Below, in pieces: positions 59,411-59,522 of a stretch of 59,522 nt of DNA (positions are counted from its first letter, which is position 1; every line of letters begins with the position of its first letter). The notes under the pieces were generated by a model. It was not told the DNA's origin, searched no databases, and worked only from the letters and a program-made list of their open reading frames with translations. The position numbers and the translations under genes are program-made. The DNA lies in assembly GCA_963601185.1 (NCBI GenBank), contig CAVCEE010000017.1, positions 1-59,522 of the forward strand, written 5' to 3'. The DNA is from Limisoma sp963601185. Lineage in GTDB: Bacteria; Bacteroidota; Bacteroidia; Bacteroidales; Muribaculaceae.

Positions 59411-59522
59411 TTGGTGGGAAAGAAAAGTTGCCGTACCTTTGCACTCGCAATCGGGAAATGAGCCTGATTGCGAGAGAAGAGAACATTGAAATGATGCGAT
59501 AAAAAGACAAGACGAAGGAAGA
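59411..59522 (+). promoter_or_regulatory. Promoter and leader, probably of an rRNA operon starting beyond the window
   Basis: TTG (59411-59413), 20 nt, then TACCTTTG (59434-59441). The downstream leader has a CGCAATC/GATTGCG stem-loop and then GAGAGAAGAGAACATTGAAATGATGCGATAAAA-type sequence, with no start codon and ribosome-binding site. It resembles the region before 16S rRNA in Bacteroidota. The gene itself is outside the window. Confidence 0.5.

Overview
The window looks like a chromosomal segment of a gut-type Bacteroidota, order Bacteroidales, in the Prevotellaceae/Muribaculaceae range. Evidence: many promoters fit the Bacteroidota form (TTTG or TTG, 19-20 nt, then TAnnTTTG); three large secreted proteins end in a type IX-like C-terminal domain; KorAB, a CdRCL-type DUF177 protein beside rpmF, DUF3791/DUF3990 and DUF4143 families, and a KdsD-PfkB pair are all present. 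Most of the window is GC-rich housekeeping sequence. Four stretches look more AT-rich or accessory: 6.5-7.5 kb, 39.1-46.5 kb, 47.0-47.8 kb and 51.6-52.66 kb.

Layout. 0.1-6.4 kb: secreted SusF-like protein, DXS-family enzyme, and an XRE-cupin regulator with an acyl-CoA synthetase. 6.5-7.5 kb: overlapping DUF3791-DUF3990-small-protein cassette. 7.6-11.8 kb: DUF177/yceD, rpmF, fabH, era, der. 11.8-15.0 kb (minus): DUF456, DUF4919, membrane protein, pdxB. 15.1-16.9 kb: Na/Pi cotransporter. 17.2-25.5 kb: two large secreted proteins and a lipoprotein, with an orphan terminase large subunit between them. 25.6-29.5 kb: mutS and a DUF4143 ATPase with a twin palindrome upstream. 29.7-39.0 kb: GT2 glycosyltransferase, RelA/SpoT, PgpH-like phosphodiesterase, KorAB, GT32-like glycosyltransferase.

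39.1-46.5 kb is the accessory core. A tight four-gene operon encodes a NurA-like nuclease, a HerA-like ATPase, an Hsp90-type GHKL ATPase and a radical SAM enzyme. Its first gene carries a G9/A8 tract near the start codon. A short orphan type I-C-like CRISPR array with no cas genes follows 116 bp downstream, then a non-coding degenerate-repeat zone. This is the best candidate for an undescribed defence system here; I do not recognise the gene combination as a named system.

46.6-59.5 kb: rplS, a three-gene small-protein operon, ribH-GNAT-pfkB-kdsD-thioesterase (minus), an Abi_2/AbiF-type HEPN gene with a likely structured leader RNA, GH3-purD-RNA methyltransferase-serine acetyltransferase (minus), and an AlaX-like editing protein. 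The Abi_2 cassette is bounded by 27-bp direct repeats that copy the 3' end of the GH3 gene. The window ends in a promoter and leader that resemble those before Bacteroidota rRNA operons. I saw no tRNA or rRNA genes and no insertion sequence.
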